Part shown: positions 41,791 to 51,507 of the stretch, in pieces
Layout: each line of letters begins with the position of its first letter
Position numbering within the stretch: the stretch's first letter is position 1
Assembly: GCF_017377655.1 (NCBI RefSeq)
Contig: NZ_JAFREL010000009.1
Coordinates: forward strand, 1 to 64,000
Direction: 5' to 3'
Origin: Candidatus Enterococcus ferrettii
GTDB lineage: Bacteria > Bacillota > Bacilli > Lactobacillales > Enterococcaceae
DNA length: 64,000 nt
The notes under the pieces: generated by a model
Database searches by the model: none
What the model saw: only the letters and a program-made list of their open reading frames with translations
Told to the model about the DNA's origin: nothing
Translations under genes and position numbers: made by a program

Positions 41791-43192
41791 AATATATAAT
41801 ACCTTGACCCGAGAAAAAGAAGTGTTTCATCCAATTGAAGAAGGAAAAATTCGTATGTATGTTTGCGGACCAACCGTTTACAATTACATTCATATTGGAA
41901 ATGCGCGCAGTACAATTGCTTTTGATACTATTCGTCGCTATTTTGAATATCGGGGCTATGAAGTGAACTATGTATCAAATTTTACCGATGTTGATGACAA
42001 AATTATCAAAGCTGCGAAAGAATTATCAATTACAGCTCCTGAAGTAGCGGATCGTTTTATTGCGGCTTTTGAAGAGGATACGGCTGCGTTAAATGTTAAA
42101 CCGGCAACTTTGCATCCACGAGTAATCAATCATATTCCTGATATCATTGACTTTATCGCCGCATTGATTGAAAAAGACTATGCGTACGAATCAAATGGAG
42201 ATGTGTACTACCGTACGCGCAAGTTTAAGGACTACGGTGAATTAAGTGATCAATCAATTGATGAATTAGAGATCGGAGCCAGTCAACGAACTGGAGCAGA
42301 GCAGTTGCAAAAAGAAGATCCATTAGATTTTGCACTTTGGAAAACAGCCAAGCCAGATGAGATTTCTTGGGAATCCCCTTGGGGTAAAGGTCGTCCAGGC
42401 TGGCATATTGAATGTTCAGTCATGGCAACTAAGCACTTAGGTGATACCATTGATATCCATGGTGGCGGACAAGATTTGGAATTTCCACACCATGAAAATG
42501 AGATTGCTCAAAGTGAAGCAAAAACGGGCAAGAAGTTTGCCAATTACTGGATGCACAACGGGTATGTAACCATTGGTGAAGATGATGAAAAAATGAGTAA
42601 ATCATTGGGGAACTTTGTAACTGTTCATGATATGGTGAAGGAAATTGATCCGCAGGTGTTGCGCTTCTTCATGGCAACTACTCAATATCGCCGTCCAATT
42701 CGTTACAGTGAGGCGACAGTAAGGGATGCACAAGCTAATCTGCAACGGCTGCGGAATACAGTTGAGAATGTTAACTTCCGTAAAGAAACTGCAGTAGACA
42801 CATTAGCAGATGATGAACAAAATATTCAATCAATCCAGACTTTGGAAGCAAGGTTTATTGGAGAAATGGATGATGATTTCAATGCAGCCAATGGAATTAC
42901 GGTGGTCTATGAATTGGCTAAATGGTTGAATCAATACATTGAAAAGGCTGAGGTTTCTGCTGTTGTCATACAGCATGGTCTGGAAATGTTTCTGCAATTG
43001 TTGGCTGTTTTTGGTATTACCTTTGAGACAGCTGAACTGTTAGACGAAGAAGTTGACCAACTGATTGCTGAACGTAATCAAGCCCGTAAAGACAAAAATT
43101 TTGCCCGCAGCGATGAAATCCGTGATCAACTGAAAGATCAAGGAATTATACTAGAGGATACACCGCAGGGTACGCGTTGGAGAAGAGCCTAA
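41783..43192 (+). CDS. cysS: Cysteinyl-tRNA synthetase (469 aa)
   Basis: Charges tRNA-Cys. The class I motifs are [18 protein letters not shown] and KMSKSLGNF; zinc ligands include the Cys of CGPTVYN, the Cys of GWHIECS and the His residues of EFPHHENE. The ATG at 41783 follows AGAAGG and overlaps the cysE stop. It is controlled by the upstream Cys T-box. It shares the TAATG overlap with mrnC. Confidence 0.96.
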   Translation: MIEIYNTLTREKEVFHPIEEGKIRMYVCGPTVYNYIHIGNARSTIAFDTIRRYFEYRGYEVNYVSNFTDVDDKIIKAAKELSITAPEVADRFIAAFEEDTAALNVKPATLHPRVINHIPDIIDFIAALIEKDYAYESNGDVYYRTRKFKDYGELSDQSIDELEIGASQRTGAEQLQKEDPLDFALWKTAKPDEISWESPWGKGRPGWHIECSVMATKHLGDTIDIHGGGQDLEFPHHENEIAQSEAKTGKKFANYWMHNGYVTIGEDDEKMSKSLGNFVTVHDMVKEIDPQVLRFFMATTQYRRPIRYSEATVRDAQANLQRLRNTVENVNFRKETAVDTLADDEQNIQSIQTLEARFIGEMDDDFNAANGITVVYELAKWLNQYIEKAEVSAVVIQHGLEMFLQLLAVFGITFETAELLDEEVDQLIAERNQARKDKNFARSDEIRDQLKDQGIILEDTPQGTRWRRA

Positions 43193-43602
43193 TGATTGAT
43201 GTAAAACAACTAAGCGGATTAACTTTAGCCTATGTAGGAGATGCTATTTATGAGAGCTATGTGCGAGATTTTCTAGTCCTTTCTGGACAAACTCGCCCCA
43301 ACAAACTACATCATATGGCTACTCGTTACGTTTCGGCTAAAGCCCAAGCAATGCTGATTCATGAAATGGAAGAGGTCAATCTGTTAACCGAGGAAGAGCA
43401 GGGTGTTTATCGTCGAGGTCGGAATGCGAAAAGCTATACATCAGCGAAAAATACCGATAAAATGACCTATCGTATGTCAACCGGTTTTGAAGCGGTAATG
43501 GGGTATCTGCATTTACTAGGAGAAAAAGAGCGTTTAGAAGAATTAATGAGTTGGTGTATTAAGAAAGTAGGTGAACTGGATGAAAGAGAAACGCAAACGT
43601 AA
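43192..43602 (+). CDS. mrnC: Mini-ribonuclease III (136 aa)
   Basis: An RNase III-like nuclease without the dsRNA-binding domain, which matures 23S rRNA in Firmicutes. Signature LAYVGDAIYESYVRDFLV carries the catalytic Asp, and RGRNAKSYTSAKNTD is conserved. The ATG at 43192 overlaps the cysS stop. Part of the conserved cysS-mrnC-rlmB block. Confidence 0.94.
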   Translation: MIDVKQLSGLTLAYVGDAIYESYVRDFLVLSGQTRPNKLHHMATRYVSAKAQAMLIHEMEEVNLLTEEEQGVYRRGRNAKSYTSAKNTDKMTYRMSTGFEAVMGYLHLLGEKERLEELMSWCIKKVGELDERETQT

Positions 43603-44374
43603 GCCGCAAAAAGCGGTAAATTTACCAGAAGAAAACAATAACGAAGAGAAAAATTTTGTCTTCGGACACCACGCTACGGTAGAAGCATTGCAGGCAGGTC
43701 GGGGAAACAAATTATTTTTACAAGAAGATGCCCGCGGAGAAAAAATCGAACAGTTGAAAGGTTTGGCTCAGACTCAGTCAGTTCCAGTCAAATGGGTGCC
43801 TAAGCAAAAGCTGGACACCTTAAGTGATCACGGAGTCCATCAAGGAATATTGTTAGCTATCACACCTTATCAGTACTTAACCTTAGATGAGCTGATGGAA
43901 CAGGCCGCAGCTGTTGAAGCACCCTTCTTATTGATATTGGACAGCTTAGAGGACCCCCATAACTTTGGCTCAATTTTGCGAACAGCAGATGCCAGCGGAG
44001 TAAATGGCGTTGTGATTCCGAAGCATCGTTCCGTTGGGATTACGCCAGTGGTAACTAAGGCTTCGACGGGTGCAGTAGAATATGTGCCGATCGCTCGAGT
44101 AACAAATCTAAGTCAGACCATCAAGCAGCTGAAGGATGCAGGCTACTGGATTTTCGGAACAGACATGAACGGAACGGCTTATCATCAATGGAAGGTGGAC
44201 GGTCCCATTGCTTTGATCATTGGAAATGAAGGCAGGGGCATGAGCGCAGGTCTGAAGAAAGAAGTTGACGAAATGTTGACTATTCCAATGACGGGACATG
44301 TTCAAAGTTTAAATGCTGGGGTTGCTGCGGGTCTTTTAATGTACGAAGTACTCAGAAAGCGAAGTGGCTACTAA
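43580..44374 (+). CDS. rlmB: 23S rRNA 2'-O-methyltransferase RlmB (264 aa)
   Basis: A SPOUT-fold methyltransferase modifying 23S rRNA near G2251. Features are a basic N-terminus, a substrate-binding domain (FVFGHHATVEALQAGRG), and the knotted SAM site with LDSLEDPHNFGSILRTADAS, IIGNEGRGM and LNAGVAAGLLMYE. The ATG at 43580 overlaps the end of mrnC. The gene ends on the start of rae1. Confidence 0.93.
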   Translation: MKEKRKRKPQKAVNLPEENNNEEKNFVFGHHATVEALQAGRGNKLFLQEDARGEKIEQLKGLAQTQSVPVKWVPKQKLDTLSDHGVHQGILLAITPYQYLTLDELMEQAAAVEAPFLLILDSLEDPHNFGSILRTADASGVNGVVIPKHRSVGITPVVTKASTGAVEYVPIARVTNLSQTIKQLKDAGYWIFGTDMNGTAYHQWKVDGPIALIIGNEGRGMSAGLKKEVDEMLTIPMTGHVQSLNAGVAAGLLMYEVLRKRSGY

Positions 44375-44898
44375 TGAAAAAGCAACTGCTGTTAGTGGAT
44401 GGCTACAATATGATCGGTGCCTGGCCTGAACTCTCCACCCTAAAAAAACAGGATCATTTGGAAGAAGCCCGTGAGGAATTGCTGAATCGTCTGTCCAATT
44501 ATGCTAAATACCAAGGATTAGAAATAATTGTAGTATTTGATGCCCAGCTGGTTCCTGGTATTCAGAAAAGCTATCAAAAGTATCAACTGACAGTGGTCTT
44601 TACCAAAGAGGATGAAACTGCTGACAGCTATATCGAACGTACCGCAGGCGAACTGAATGATCGTTTGACTCAGGTTACAGTGGCAACTAGTGATTTAGCT
44701 GAGCAGTGGACTGTTTTTTCGCAGGGGGCTTTACGAACCTCTGCTCGTGAACTGTACAAGGATCTCAAAAAAACGGAAGAAACTATTTTAGGCGATGCAA
44801 AAGACACGCAATTTACTGATTTTCGCCGGAATTCTCCTTGGAACGAGCGACAATTACAAGATTTGTCCCAAAAAAGGGACGAATTAAGTCAAAAATAA
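44374..44898 (+). CDS. rae1: NYN-domain endoribonuclease, YacP/Rae1 type (174 aa)
   Basis: A PIN-like ribosome-associated nuclease. The N-terminal LLVDGYNMIGAWPEL carries the first catalytic Asp; IIVVFDAQ and FTKEDETADSYIER carry the others. In Bacillus the homologue cuts mRNA in the ribosomal A site. The ATG at 44374 overlaps the rlmB stop (TAATG). Confidence 0.9.
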   Translation: MKKQLLLVDGYNMIGAWPELSTLKKQDHLEEAREELLNRLSNYAKYQGLEIIVVFDAQLVPGIQKSYQKYQLTVVFTKEDETADSYIERTAGELNDRLTQVTVATSDLAEQWTVFSQGALRTSARELYKDLKKTEETILGDAKDTQFTDFRRNSPWNERQLQDLSQKRDELSQK

Positions 44899-44968
44899 AA
44901 AGTATTTCCCTAACCACTTCTAATCTGAAAAAAATCAGGTATCCTTTTATTCAGGAGGGAGTGGTTAA

Positions 44969-45550
44969 ATGGAATTGGAAGAATTAAAAGATTGGTTGGC
45001 AAAAGCAAGACTGGGTGATGAAGAAGCGTTTGAAAAACTGTTTTCCGCTTATAAGGGTGTGGTGTATGCGATGCAACAGGTTTACTACATACGAATCTTT
45101 GATGAGGATGATTGGCTGCAAGAAGGAAGGCTGGCTATGCATGATTCAATCATGAATTATCAGCATGGCAGCCGTGCAACCTTCGGACTCTACTTTAAAC
45201 GAGTTTTAAAAAACCGGATTGTTTGTGAACTGCGCAAACAAGAGGCGGAAAAAAGACGAAGTAATAAAAATACGATTTCGGTAGAAGGAGAAGGTATAGG
45301 GTATCTTGCCCAACGTTTAGTTTACAATGAGCAAATAGAGGAAAGAATGATTGTTCGAGAAATACTCACTAATCTTACGATTGAGTACTCTTTACTTGAA
45401 GCAAGAATGCTTGATGCTTACATAAATGATAGTGATATTGCAATGGTTGCAAAGGAGTTAGAAATAGACCTTGCAAAAGCCGAAAGTGCTTTAGGGCGTG
45501 CCAAAAGAAAACTGAAAAAAGAGTTATCTTATCAAAAAGATTGTTTGTAA
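44969..45550 (+). CDS. sigH: SigH-like sigma factor (193 aa)
   Basis: An RNA polymerase sigma-70 family factor of the SigH/ComX kind. Region 2 (EEAFEKLFSAYKGVVYAMQQ, then DEDDWLQEGRLAMHDSI) is clear; region 4 (YINDSDIAMVAKELEIDLAK) is more diverged. In cocci such factors drive competence genes. The ATG at 44969 follows CAGGAGGGAG. It is in its conserved place after rlmB and rae1. Confidence 0.88.
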   Translation: MELEELKDWLAKARLGDEEAFEKLFSAYKGVVYAMQQVYYIRIFDEDDWLQEGRLAMHDSIMNYQHGSRATFGLYFKRVLKNRIVCELRKQEAEKRRSNKNTISVEGEGIGYLAQRLVYNEQIEERMIVREILTNLTIEYSLLEARMLDAYINDSDIAMVAKELEIDLAKAESALGRAKRKLKKELSYQKDCL

Positions 45551-45610
45551 CCGGATACAAAACGGGCGGGTGCTGATAAGGCTTGCAAAGCAATTTCTTT
45601 TATGATAACA

Positions 45611-45639
45611 TTGTAAAATTCATCTTTTTCTGTTATACT
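45611..45639 (+). promoter_or_regulatory. veg promoter
   Basis: TTGTAA (45611-45616), a 17-base spacer and TATACT (45634-45639), just upstream of the veg binding site. Confidence 0.75.
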
Positions 45640-45658
45640 GTAGGTTGAGGTGAACTGT

Positions 45659-45904
45659 ATGCCAACAACTTTAGCAACCATCAAGCAGAGCTTAGAAGAT
45701 CGCTTAGGCAGTCCGATTTTACTAGTCGCTCAAACAGGCAGAAAACGTCAAACACAACGCAGAGGAATTCTAACAGAGATCTATCCATCTGTGTTTGTAG
45801 TCGATTTGGATCCTGAAGAAAATTCTTTTGAACGGGTATCTTATAGTTATTCCGATGTATTAACACGTACAGTAGAAATTGAATTTTTAACTGAAGCAGT
45901 CTAA
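45659..45904 (+). CDS. veg: Veg family protein (81 aa)
   Basis: A small conserved Firmicute protein linked in Bacillus to biofilm gene control. The SH3-like fold contains LVAQTGRKRQTQRRGILTEI and YPSVFVVDLDPEENSFERVS. The ATG at 45659 is six bases after GAGGTG; the GTG at 45650 lies inside that site. The strong promoter matches its known high expression. Confidence 0.9.
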   Translation: MPTTLATIKQSLEDRLGSPILLVAQTGRKRQTQRRGILTEIYPSVFVVDLDPEENSFERVSYSYSDVLTRTVEIEFLTEAV

Positions 45905-45907
45905 GAG

Positions 45908-45994
45908 CCATGGAGCAGAAATGCTCCGTGGTTTTTACTTTGCCTAAAATGTTAGAAAGCAGCGAGCTTTGGTGTGATCCCAAGCTCGCTTTTT
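45908..45994. terminator. Two hairpins between veg and mscL
   Basis: CCATGGAGCA-GAAA-TGCTCCGTGG (45908-45931) followed by TTTTTAC ends veg. A second hairpin, AGCGAGCTT/AAGCTCGCT (45961-45990) with a T-run, lies just past the convergent mscL stop. Confidence 0.8.
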
Positions 45995-46000
45995 AGATGC

Positions 46001-46447
46001 TTATTCCATTTTATCTTTGTCGCTGGTATTTTCTTGCAGATGCTTTTGCTCAGCTAACATGTCGCGGATATCTGCCAAGTAGTCTTCTGCTGTTGGTGCT
46101 GCTAATTCTTCTTCTGCTTCTTCTTTGGTGCCTATTTTTTTTGCTCTATTGGCTGTTTTGACAATTAGGAACAAGACAAAACCAGTAATCAAGAAAGTAA
46201 TAATAGCACTAACGACATCGCCAAAAGCAAAGGTTACGCCTTTGACTGGTGACCAGTCTAAGACTGAAACAGCATCCTCCAAATTTTGACCTCGTGTAAA
46301 TAACGAAACGACTAAGCCTACCAATGGGGTAATTAGACCCTCAACAACTTTATTTACAATAGCGGTAAATGCACTCCCGATAACGACACCAACAGCTAAA
46401 TCAAGCACGCTGCCGCGCATTAGGAAGTCTTTGAATTCTTTAATCAT
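46001..46447 (-). CDS. mscL: Large-conductance mechanosensitive channel (148 aa)
   Basis: Releases solutes on osmotic downshock. The N-terminus IKEFKDFLMRGSVLDLAVGV, then VIGSAFTAIVNKVV, is the hallmark amphipathic helix and TM1 pore. A TM2 (AIITFLITGFVLFLIV) and a charged C-terminal helix follow. The ATG at 46447 follows AAGGAGGAATAAC. Confidence 0.95.
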   Translation of the reverse strand: MIKEFKDFLMRGSVLDLAVGVVIGSAFTAIVNKVVEGLITPLVGLVVSLFTRGQNLEDAVSVLDWSPVKGVTFAFGDVVSAIITFLITGFVLFLIVKTANRAKKIGTKEEAEEELAAPTAEDYLADIRDMLAEQKHLQENTSDKDKME

Positions 46448-46589
46448 GTTATTCCTCCTTACCTTTACATTAACCAGTATAGCGAACTCCCTAAAAAAGA
46501 TGAAACAAAAGGCTTGCTATAGCAAATGCCAGCTTTACCCATTTTCCTGTGCTATAATTGAAGGTAATGACAATTAAAGGAGCTTGTAT

Positions 46590-47852
46590 ATGATTCGAAT
46601 AAAAAAAGGCATTCGGCTTCACGTCTTACCGACGAAAAAATATAAAACGATTCAAATTTACGGACGCTTTACAACGCGGCTGCGCAGAGAAAAAATGACG
46701 ACCCGGACACTATTAGCGAATTTATTAGAGACAAATTCACTGAATTATCCTGATCAAACGAAACTGAGTGCTCATTTAGCGGAGCTTTATGGAGCAGGTT
46801 TTGGCTTGAGTGTTGGACGTAAAGGAAATCTGCACTGGATGAATCTTGGAATCAGTGTTGTAAATGGAAAGTATGTAGATGACCCAACGATATTGGCTCA
46901 AGCGGTGGACCTGTTTAAAGAGGTTCTTTTTTATCCTAATATTAAAGATGGCCAATTTGACGAGCAGACCTTCCAACTAGAAAAGGAAAACCTGAAGGGC
47001 TATTTAGAAAGCCTAGAGGAAGACAAGCAAACCTTGGCTTCTTTAAAGTTACAGGAAACTTATTTTACTGATGAAGCACAACAGATCCCTAGTTTTGGCA
47101 CAGTGGCTGATTTGAAGCAGGAGACCGCTAAAACCTTGGCCGACTATTATCAAGAGGTAGTAACCAAAGATCAATTGGATCTTTTGGTGGTAGGAGATGT
47201 GAACGAAAAGGAAGTTGCAGACTTGTTTGAGGCCTTGCCATTTACGGATCGTGAAGAAAGCTCGCCAGAAATTTATTATGATCAAACAGTCAGCAATGTT
47301 ATTCGTGAACAACAGCTGCAGGAAGCTGTAATCCAGGGCAAACTAAATTTGGCTTATTCAACCGGCATCTACTACGAAGATGCGCAACGTTTTCCATTAT
47401 TGGTCTTCAATGGTTTATTCGGAGGCTTTCCTCATTCGAAATTGTTTATGAATGTACGAGAAAAAGAGAGCTTGGCCTACTATGCGTCTAGCAGCTTTGA
47501 TACTTTTCGAGGGTACATGAGTGTTCAGACAGGGATTAACAGCGAAAATCGCAATAAAGTACTGCGTTTAGTTTCGGAACAGCTAGAGGCTTTACAGCTA
47601 GGCGATTTTACCGATCTAGCCTTCCAGCAAACAAAGGCAATGCTGAAAAACCAGTATTTATTAGGTCTGGATCGTCCGCAAAATACAATTGAAATTGCCT
47701 ATTTGGATCAATGGCTGCCTGGCAGTCAATTATCGGATGAAAATTGGCTGAAACGCTTAGAGAAGGTGACTAAAGAAGAGGTGCAGCAGGTTGCTAAACA
47801 GTTACAGCTGCAAGCGATCTTCTTTTTAGACGGAGGAAAGCAAAATGGATAA
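46590..47852 (+). CDS. yfmF: M16-family peptidase-like protein YfmF (420 aa)
   Basis: A pitrilysin-fold protein. The HxxEH zinc motif is absent at the expected place, as usual for the non-catalytic partner of a pair. The second-half motif MNVREKESLAYYASSSFDTF is kept. The ATG at 46590 follows AAAGGAG with seven-base spacing. It overlaps the catalytic partner yfmH by eight bases. The pair's natural substrate here is unknown. Confidence 0.88.
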   Translation: MIRIKKGIRLHVLPTKKYKTIQIYGRFTTRLRREKMTTRTLLANLLETNSLNYPDQTKLSAHLAELYGAGFGLSVGRKGNLHWMNLGISVVNGKYVDDPTILAQAVDLFKEVLFYPNIKDGQFDEQTFQLEKENLKGYLESLEEDKQTLASLKLQETYFTDEAQQIPSFGTVADLKQETAKTLADYYQEVVTKDQLDLLVVGDVNEKEVADLFEALPFTDREESSPEIYYDQTVSNVIREQQLQEAVIQGKLNLAYSTGIYYEDAQRFPLLVFNGLFGGFPHSKLFMNVREKESLAYYASSSFDTFRGYMSVQTGINSENRNKVLRLVSEQLEALQLGDFTDLAFQQTKAMLKNQYLLGLDRPQNTIEIAYLDQWLPGSQLSDENWLKRLEKVTKEEVQQVAKQLQLQAIFFLDGGKQNG

Positions 47853-49137
47853 GCAAGTCTATGAAAAAATCAATGAAACCTTATATAAAGAAATTTTGCC
47901 TAACGGTTTAACCGTTTATTTGCTGCCAAAGGAAGGGTATCACAAAACTTATGGGCTGTTTAGCACTAATTACGGTTCTATTGATAATACCTTTATTCCT
48001 CGTGGTGGTGAAGAATTTGTGACGGTTCCTGATGGAATTGCACATTTTTTAGAGCATAAAATGTTTGAAAAAGAGGAAGGCGACGTTTTCCAAAAATTCG
48101 GTGAACAGGGGGCTTCCGCCAATGCGTTTACCAGCTTCACTCGCACGAGTTATCTATTTTCAACGACCGATCAGCTAGAGCTGAATTTGGCTACGTTGCT
48201 GAACTTTGTGCAGGAGCCATATTTTACGGAGGAATCCGTTCAAAAGGAACAAGGGATTATTGGCCAAGAAATTCAAATGTACCAGGACGATCCCAACTGG
48301 CAGCAGTTTTTCGGTATTTTGAAAAATATGTATCCTAAACATCCGCTGCACATTGATATTGCTGGCACGATAGAGTCTATTGCAGAAATTACAGCAGAGG
48401 ATTTGTATACGTGCTATCGTACTTTTTACCATCCTAGTAACATGACGTTGTTTGTAGTCGGCAACTTGGAGCCGAAAGCATTAATGGATTTTATTCGAGA
48501 AAATCAAGCGCAAAAAGAATTTGAAGCGCCAGAACCGATTCAACGCCAGTTTCCAGCAGAAGCCTTGGAGGATATCGTGAAGGTGAGCGAGCAGTCAATG
48601 CCAATTGCGATGCCAAAATCAATTTTAGGTGTTAAAGGAGTCGCTTCTTTGCCAGAAAACGACAAGGAACGCTTGATTTTTAAGTTGTCAGTTGATTTAC
48701 TGCTTCAGCTTTTAGTTGGAAATACCTCTCAAAACTATTTACGTTTATACAATGAAGGAATCATTGATGATAGCTTTGGATATGAATTTTCTCTAGATCG
48801 CAGCTTTTACTTTGCCGATTTTGGTGGAGACACAGATAAGCCTGAGCTCCTGGCTGAAGAAGTGACGAAAATTTTATTGAATTTTGAACAAGACACAGAG
48901 ATCAATGAAGAGAACTTAGCATTGCTGAAGAAAAAAATGCTAGGTAAGTGTTTCCAGTCGTTGAACGCATTAGAGTATGTAGCGAACCAGTTTACTCAAT
49001 CTCTATTTGGGGAATGGACGTTGTTTGACATGCCAGAATTGATTCAAAGTGTACAGTTGGAGGATATTTTGGCAGCTGGACAGCTGTTAATTAAGGAAGA
49101 GGCTTTCAGTCGTTTTTATATGCGTAAGGAGGGATAA
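47845..49137 (+). CDS. yfmH: M16-family zinc metallopeptidase YfmH (430 aa)
   Basis: The catalytic partner of YfmF. The inverted zinc motif is IAHFLEHKMFEKEEGDVFQK (HFLEH), with the distal Glu region farther on. The ATG at 47845 follows GGAGGAAAGC. In cocci the pair lies upstream of ymfI-rodZ-pgsA, and the order is kept here. Confidence 0.9.
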   Translation: MDKQVYEKINETLYKEILPNGLTVYLLPKEGYHKTYGLFSTNYGSIDNTFIPRGGEEFVTVPDGIAHFLEHKMFEKEEGDVFQKFGEQGASANAFTSFTRTSYLFSTTDQLELNLATLLNFVQEPYFTEESVQKEQGIIGQEIQMYQDDPNWQQFFGILKNMYPKHPLHIDIAGTIESIAEITAEDLYTCYRTFYHPSNMTLFVVGNLEPKALMDFIRENQAQKEFEAPEPIQRQFPAEALEDIVKVSEQSMPIAMPKSILGVKGVASLPENDKERLIFKLSVDLLLQLLVGNTSQNYLRLYNEGIIDDSFGYEFSLDRSFYFADFGGDTDKPELLAEEVTKILLNFEQDTEINEENLALLKKKMLGKCFQSLNALEYVANQFTQSLFGEWTLFDMPELIQSVQLEDILAAGQLLIKEEAFSRFYMRKEG

Positions 49138-49139
49138 GC

Positions 49140-49865
49140 ATGCCTTACGGTCTTGTGATGGGTGCCAGTGGAGATATTGGACAGGCGATTTGCTATGCGC
49201 TAGCAGAGGAAGGCTGGTCGCTTTACTGTCACTATCATCGCAATCAGGAAAAAGTATTAAGTTTAGTTTCAGACTTGCGGCAACGTTATCCTCAGCAAGA
49301 TTTTTTTGTGGTATCCTTAAACATGCTAGAGGAATCTGCAATCTCAACTTTTGTGAGTCAGTTATTTCAAGTCGATGGCATCATTTTTGCTTCAGGGTTT
49401 ACGGTGTATGAATTATTACCGGAGATAACGAGTCAGCAAATGGACAGTCTATGGCAGATTCATGTGAAAACCCCGCTTTTATTACTGCAGCAGCTGCAAG
49501 TAAAACTAGCCCAAAATAGTAGAGGACGAGTCGTTTTTATCAGCTCGGTCTACGGTCAGCACGGCAGTAGTATGGAGACAGTCTACAGTGCTGTTAAAGG
49601 GGCGCAGGAAGGCTTTGTTAAAGCGTATGCTAAAGAGGTAGCTACCTTAGGCATTACGGTTAATGCTATAGCTCCTGGAGCGGTTAACACTCAAATGAAT
49701 CAAAACTGGTCAATAACTGAAAAAGTGAGCTTAGCAGCAGATATTCCTTTAGGTCGAATGGCCGAACCCAAAGAAGTGGCAGCGGCATGTAAATATGTAT
49801 GTTCAAAGGAAGCCGGCTATACAACAGGCACTACATTGGTGGTTGCCGGTGGCTGGATGGATTAA
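49140..49865 (+). CDS. ymfI: Short-chain dehydrogenase/reductase YmfI (241 aa)
   Basis: An FabG-like NAD(P)H-dependent oxidoreductase. The cofactor loop is GASGDIGQAICYAL, and the catalytic residues are Ser in FISSVYGQ and Tyr/Lys in VYSAVKGAQEG. GAVNTQMN is typical after the active site. The ATG at 49140 lies three bases after yfmH behind AAGGAGGG. The substrate is unknown. Confidence 0.88.
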   Translation: MPYGLVMGASGDIGQAICYALAEEGWSLYCHYHRNQEKVLSLVSDLRQRYPQQDFFVVSLNMLEESAISTFVSQLFQVDGIIFASGFTVYELLPEITSQQMDSLWQIHVKTPLLLLQQLQVKLAQNSRGRVVFISSVYGQHGSSMETVYSAVKGAQEGFVKAYAKEVATLGITVNAIAPGAVNTQMNQNWSITEKVSLAADIPLGRMAEPKEVAAACKYVCSKEAGYTTGTTLVVAGGWMD

Positions 49866-49879
49866 GGAGTAGAAAACGA

Positions 49880-50749
49880 GTGGCTAGTATAAATATAGGT
49901 GAAACATTACGAAAAGCCCGAATCGATCAAAGGATTAGTCTGGATGAGCTGCAGCAAAAAACGAAAATTCAAAAACGTTATTTGATAGCTCTAGAAGACA
50001 ATGACTTTCACTTGCTGCCAAGTGATTATTATTTGCGAGCATTTATCCGCCAGTATGCTGAAGAGGTTAAACTGGATGGCAACTATTTATTAGATGTTTA
50101 TGACGGAAAAGACCAGCCCAAGCCGGTCTACCCTGAAATTGAACCTGTAGAAGGCTCCCGCAAAAATAAGCATGCTGAGCATCCGACCAAAAGACGCGTC
50201 AAGGCGAGTTTGCCGGCGGTGCTTTTAGGCTTGGTTGCATTATCGATTATTGTGGTAGTAGGATATATGATGTGGTTGGATAATCAAGGTGAACCAATTA
50301 TAGCTCCAAACAACTCAATGGCTGTAGAGGGATCAGTGAGTTCAAGCGCAGCAAAAAGTACCAGCGAAAGTAGTTCGACGGTGGAAAGCACGAGTGAATC
50401 GTCCTCTGGGCCGAAAGAACCCAAAATGGCAATTACAATGGAAAACAATACCGCCAGTGAAGCTCAAATGAAGGTTGATCAAATTAAAGGTCCGGTTAAG
50501 TTAACCTTTACTGGCAAGGAACGTGTCTGGATTGGTGTTCAAGTAAATGGCGCATTGATTTATCAGTACACCCTGCAGCCAAACGAAACGCAATCCACTG
50601 AACTACCTGCTGACACAGCAGAAGCGTTGATTACTGTGGGGATTGCTCGTTATGCAGATGTGCAAATAAACGATGAACCGTTGGATTATCAACCTAATAA
50701 TTCAGCAAGCCAAAAGAATATTCGCTTAAAAATGAATTATGCGGAATGA
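49880..50749 (+). CDS. rodZ: RodZ-like helix-turn-helix membrane protein (289 aa)
   Basis: A cell-shape protein. The cytoplasmic HTH_25 domain (INIGETLRKARIDQRISLDE, then LQQKTKIQKRYLIALE) is followed by a basic linker, one membrane helix at about 115-137, a Ser/Thr-rich linker and an external DUF4115-type beta domain. The start is GTG at 49880 behind AAGGAG; the longer reading from 49799 overlaps ymfI without a site. It probably bridges MreB-like elements and the wall machinery. Confidence 0.88.
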   Translation: MASINIGETLRKARIDQRISLDELQQKTKIQKRYLIALEDNDFHLLPSDYYLRAFIRQYAEEVKLDGNYLLDVYDGKDQPKPVYPEIEPVEGSRKNKHAEHPTKRRVKASLPAVLLGLVALSIIVVVGYMMWLDNQGEPIIAPNNSMAVEGSVSSSAAKSTSESSSTVESTSESSSGPKEPKMAITMENNTASEAQMKVDQIKGPVKLTFTGKERVWIGVQVNGALIYQYTLQPNETQSTELPADTAEALITVGIARYADVQINDEPLDYQPNNSASQKNIRLKMNYAE

Positions 50750-50767
50750 TAAGGAAGGAGCAAGACA

Positions 50768-51349
50768 GTGAACTTACCAAATAAATTAACGGTTATCCGA
50801 ATTTTTATGATTCCGTTATTTATGATTATTGTGTTGGCCCCATGGGATTGGGGTACGATTATGGCTGGAGACACAGCACTGCCGATTACACAGCTAGTTG
50901 GAGCAATCGTTTTTGCGATAGCCAGTTATACCGACCATTTAGATGGTAAAATTGCGCGCGCCAGAGGGTTAGTGACTAACTTCGGTAAATTTGCCGATCC
51001 GTTAGCGGATAAAATGTTGGTGATGACTGCTTTTATTATTTTAGTAGAGCAAGGCAAAGCACCCGCTTGGGTTATTGCAATTATTGTTTGCCGTGAACTA
51101 GCGGTAACGGGATTACGTTTACTGATTGTTGAACAAGGTGGCGGAGTAATGGCAGCAGCTATGCCGGGTAAAATCAAAACTGCTACCCAAATGATTGGGA
51201 TTGTGTTGCTGTATTTGAATAATGTGCCGTTTAATTACATAGGCATTCCCGTGGATCAAATTATGTTGTATGTCTGCTTATTCTTTACAGTCTATTCAGG
51301 ATACGATTATTTTGCTAAAAATACAGGCTTATTCAAAGGCTCAATGTAA
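50768..51349 (+). CDS. pgsA: CDP-diacylglycerol-glycerol-3-phosphate phosphatidyltransferase (193 aa)
   Basis: Makes phosphatidylglycerol phosphate in the membrane. The CDP-alcohol signature DHLDGKIARARGLVTNFGKF, continuing ADPLADK, is present; the first position is DH where many have SD. Several membrane segments are visible. The start is GTG at 50768 behind AAGGAGC. Its product feeds MprF encoded downstream in the window. Confidence 0.94.
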   Translation: MNLPNKLTVIRIFMIPLFMIIVLAPWDWGTIMAGDTALPITQLVGAIVFAIASYTDHLDGKIARARGLVTNFGKFADPLADKMLVMTAFIILVEQGKAPAWVIAIIVCRELAVTGLRLLIVEQGGGVMAAAMPGKIKTATQMIGIVLLYLNNVPFNYIGIPVDQIMLYVCLFFTVYSGYDYFAKNTGLFKGSM

Positions 51350-51357
51350 AAATGTGG

Positions 51358-51386
51358 AAACTGCGAAGTGCGCTTCGCAGTTTTTT
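51358..51386 (+). terminator. Terminator after pgsA
   Basis: AAACTGCGAAG-TGCG-CTTCGCAGTTT (51358-51383) with a T-run. Confidence 0.88.
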
Positions 51387-51507
51387 TGCGGCCTAAAAAT
51401 CCATGATGCCTGCAAGTCATTGAAATTCCTGCAAAAAAGTCCCGAAATTTTATTTTTTCTGGTATAGTTGAAGGGAAATTGCGTATCTTAAGAAAGAAGT
51501 GAATGAA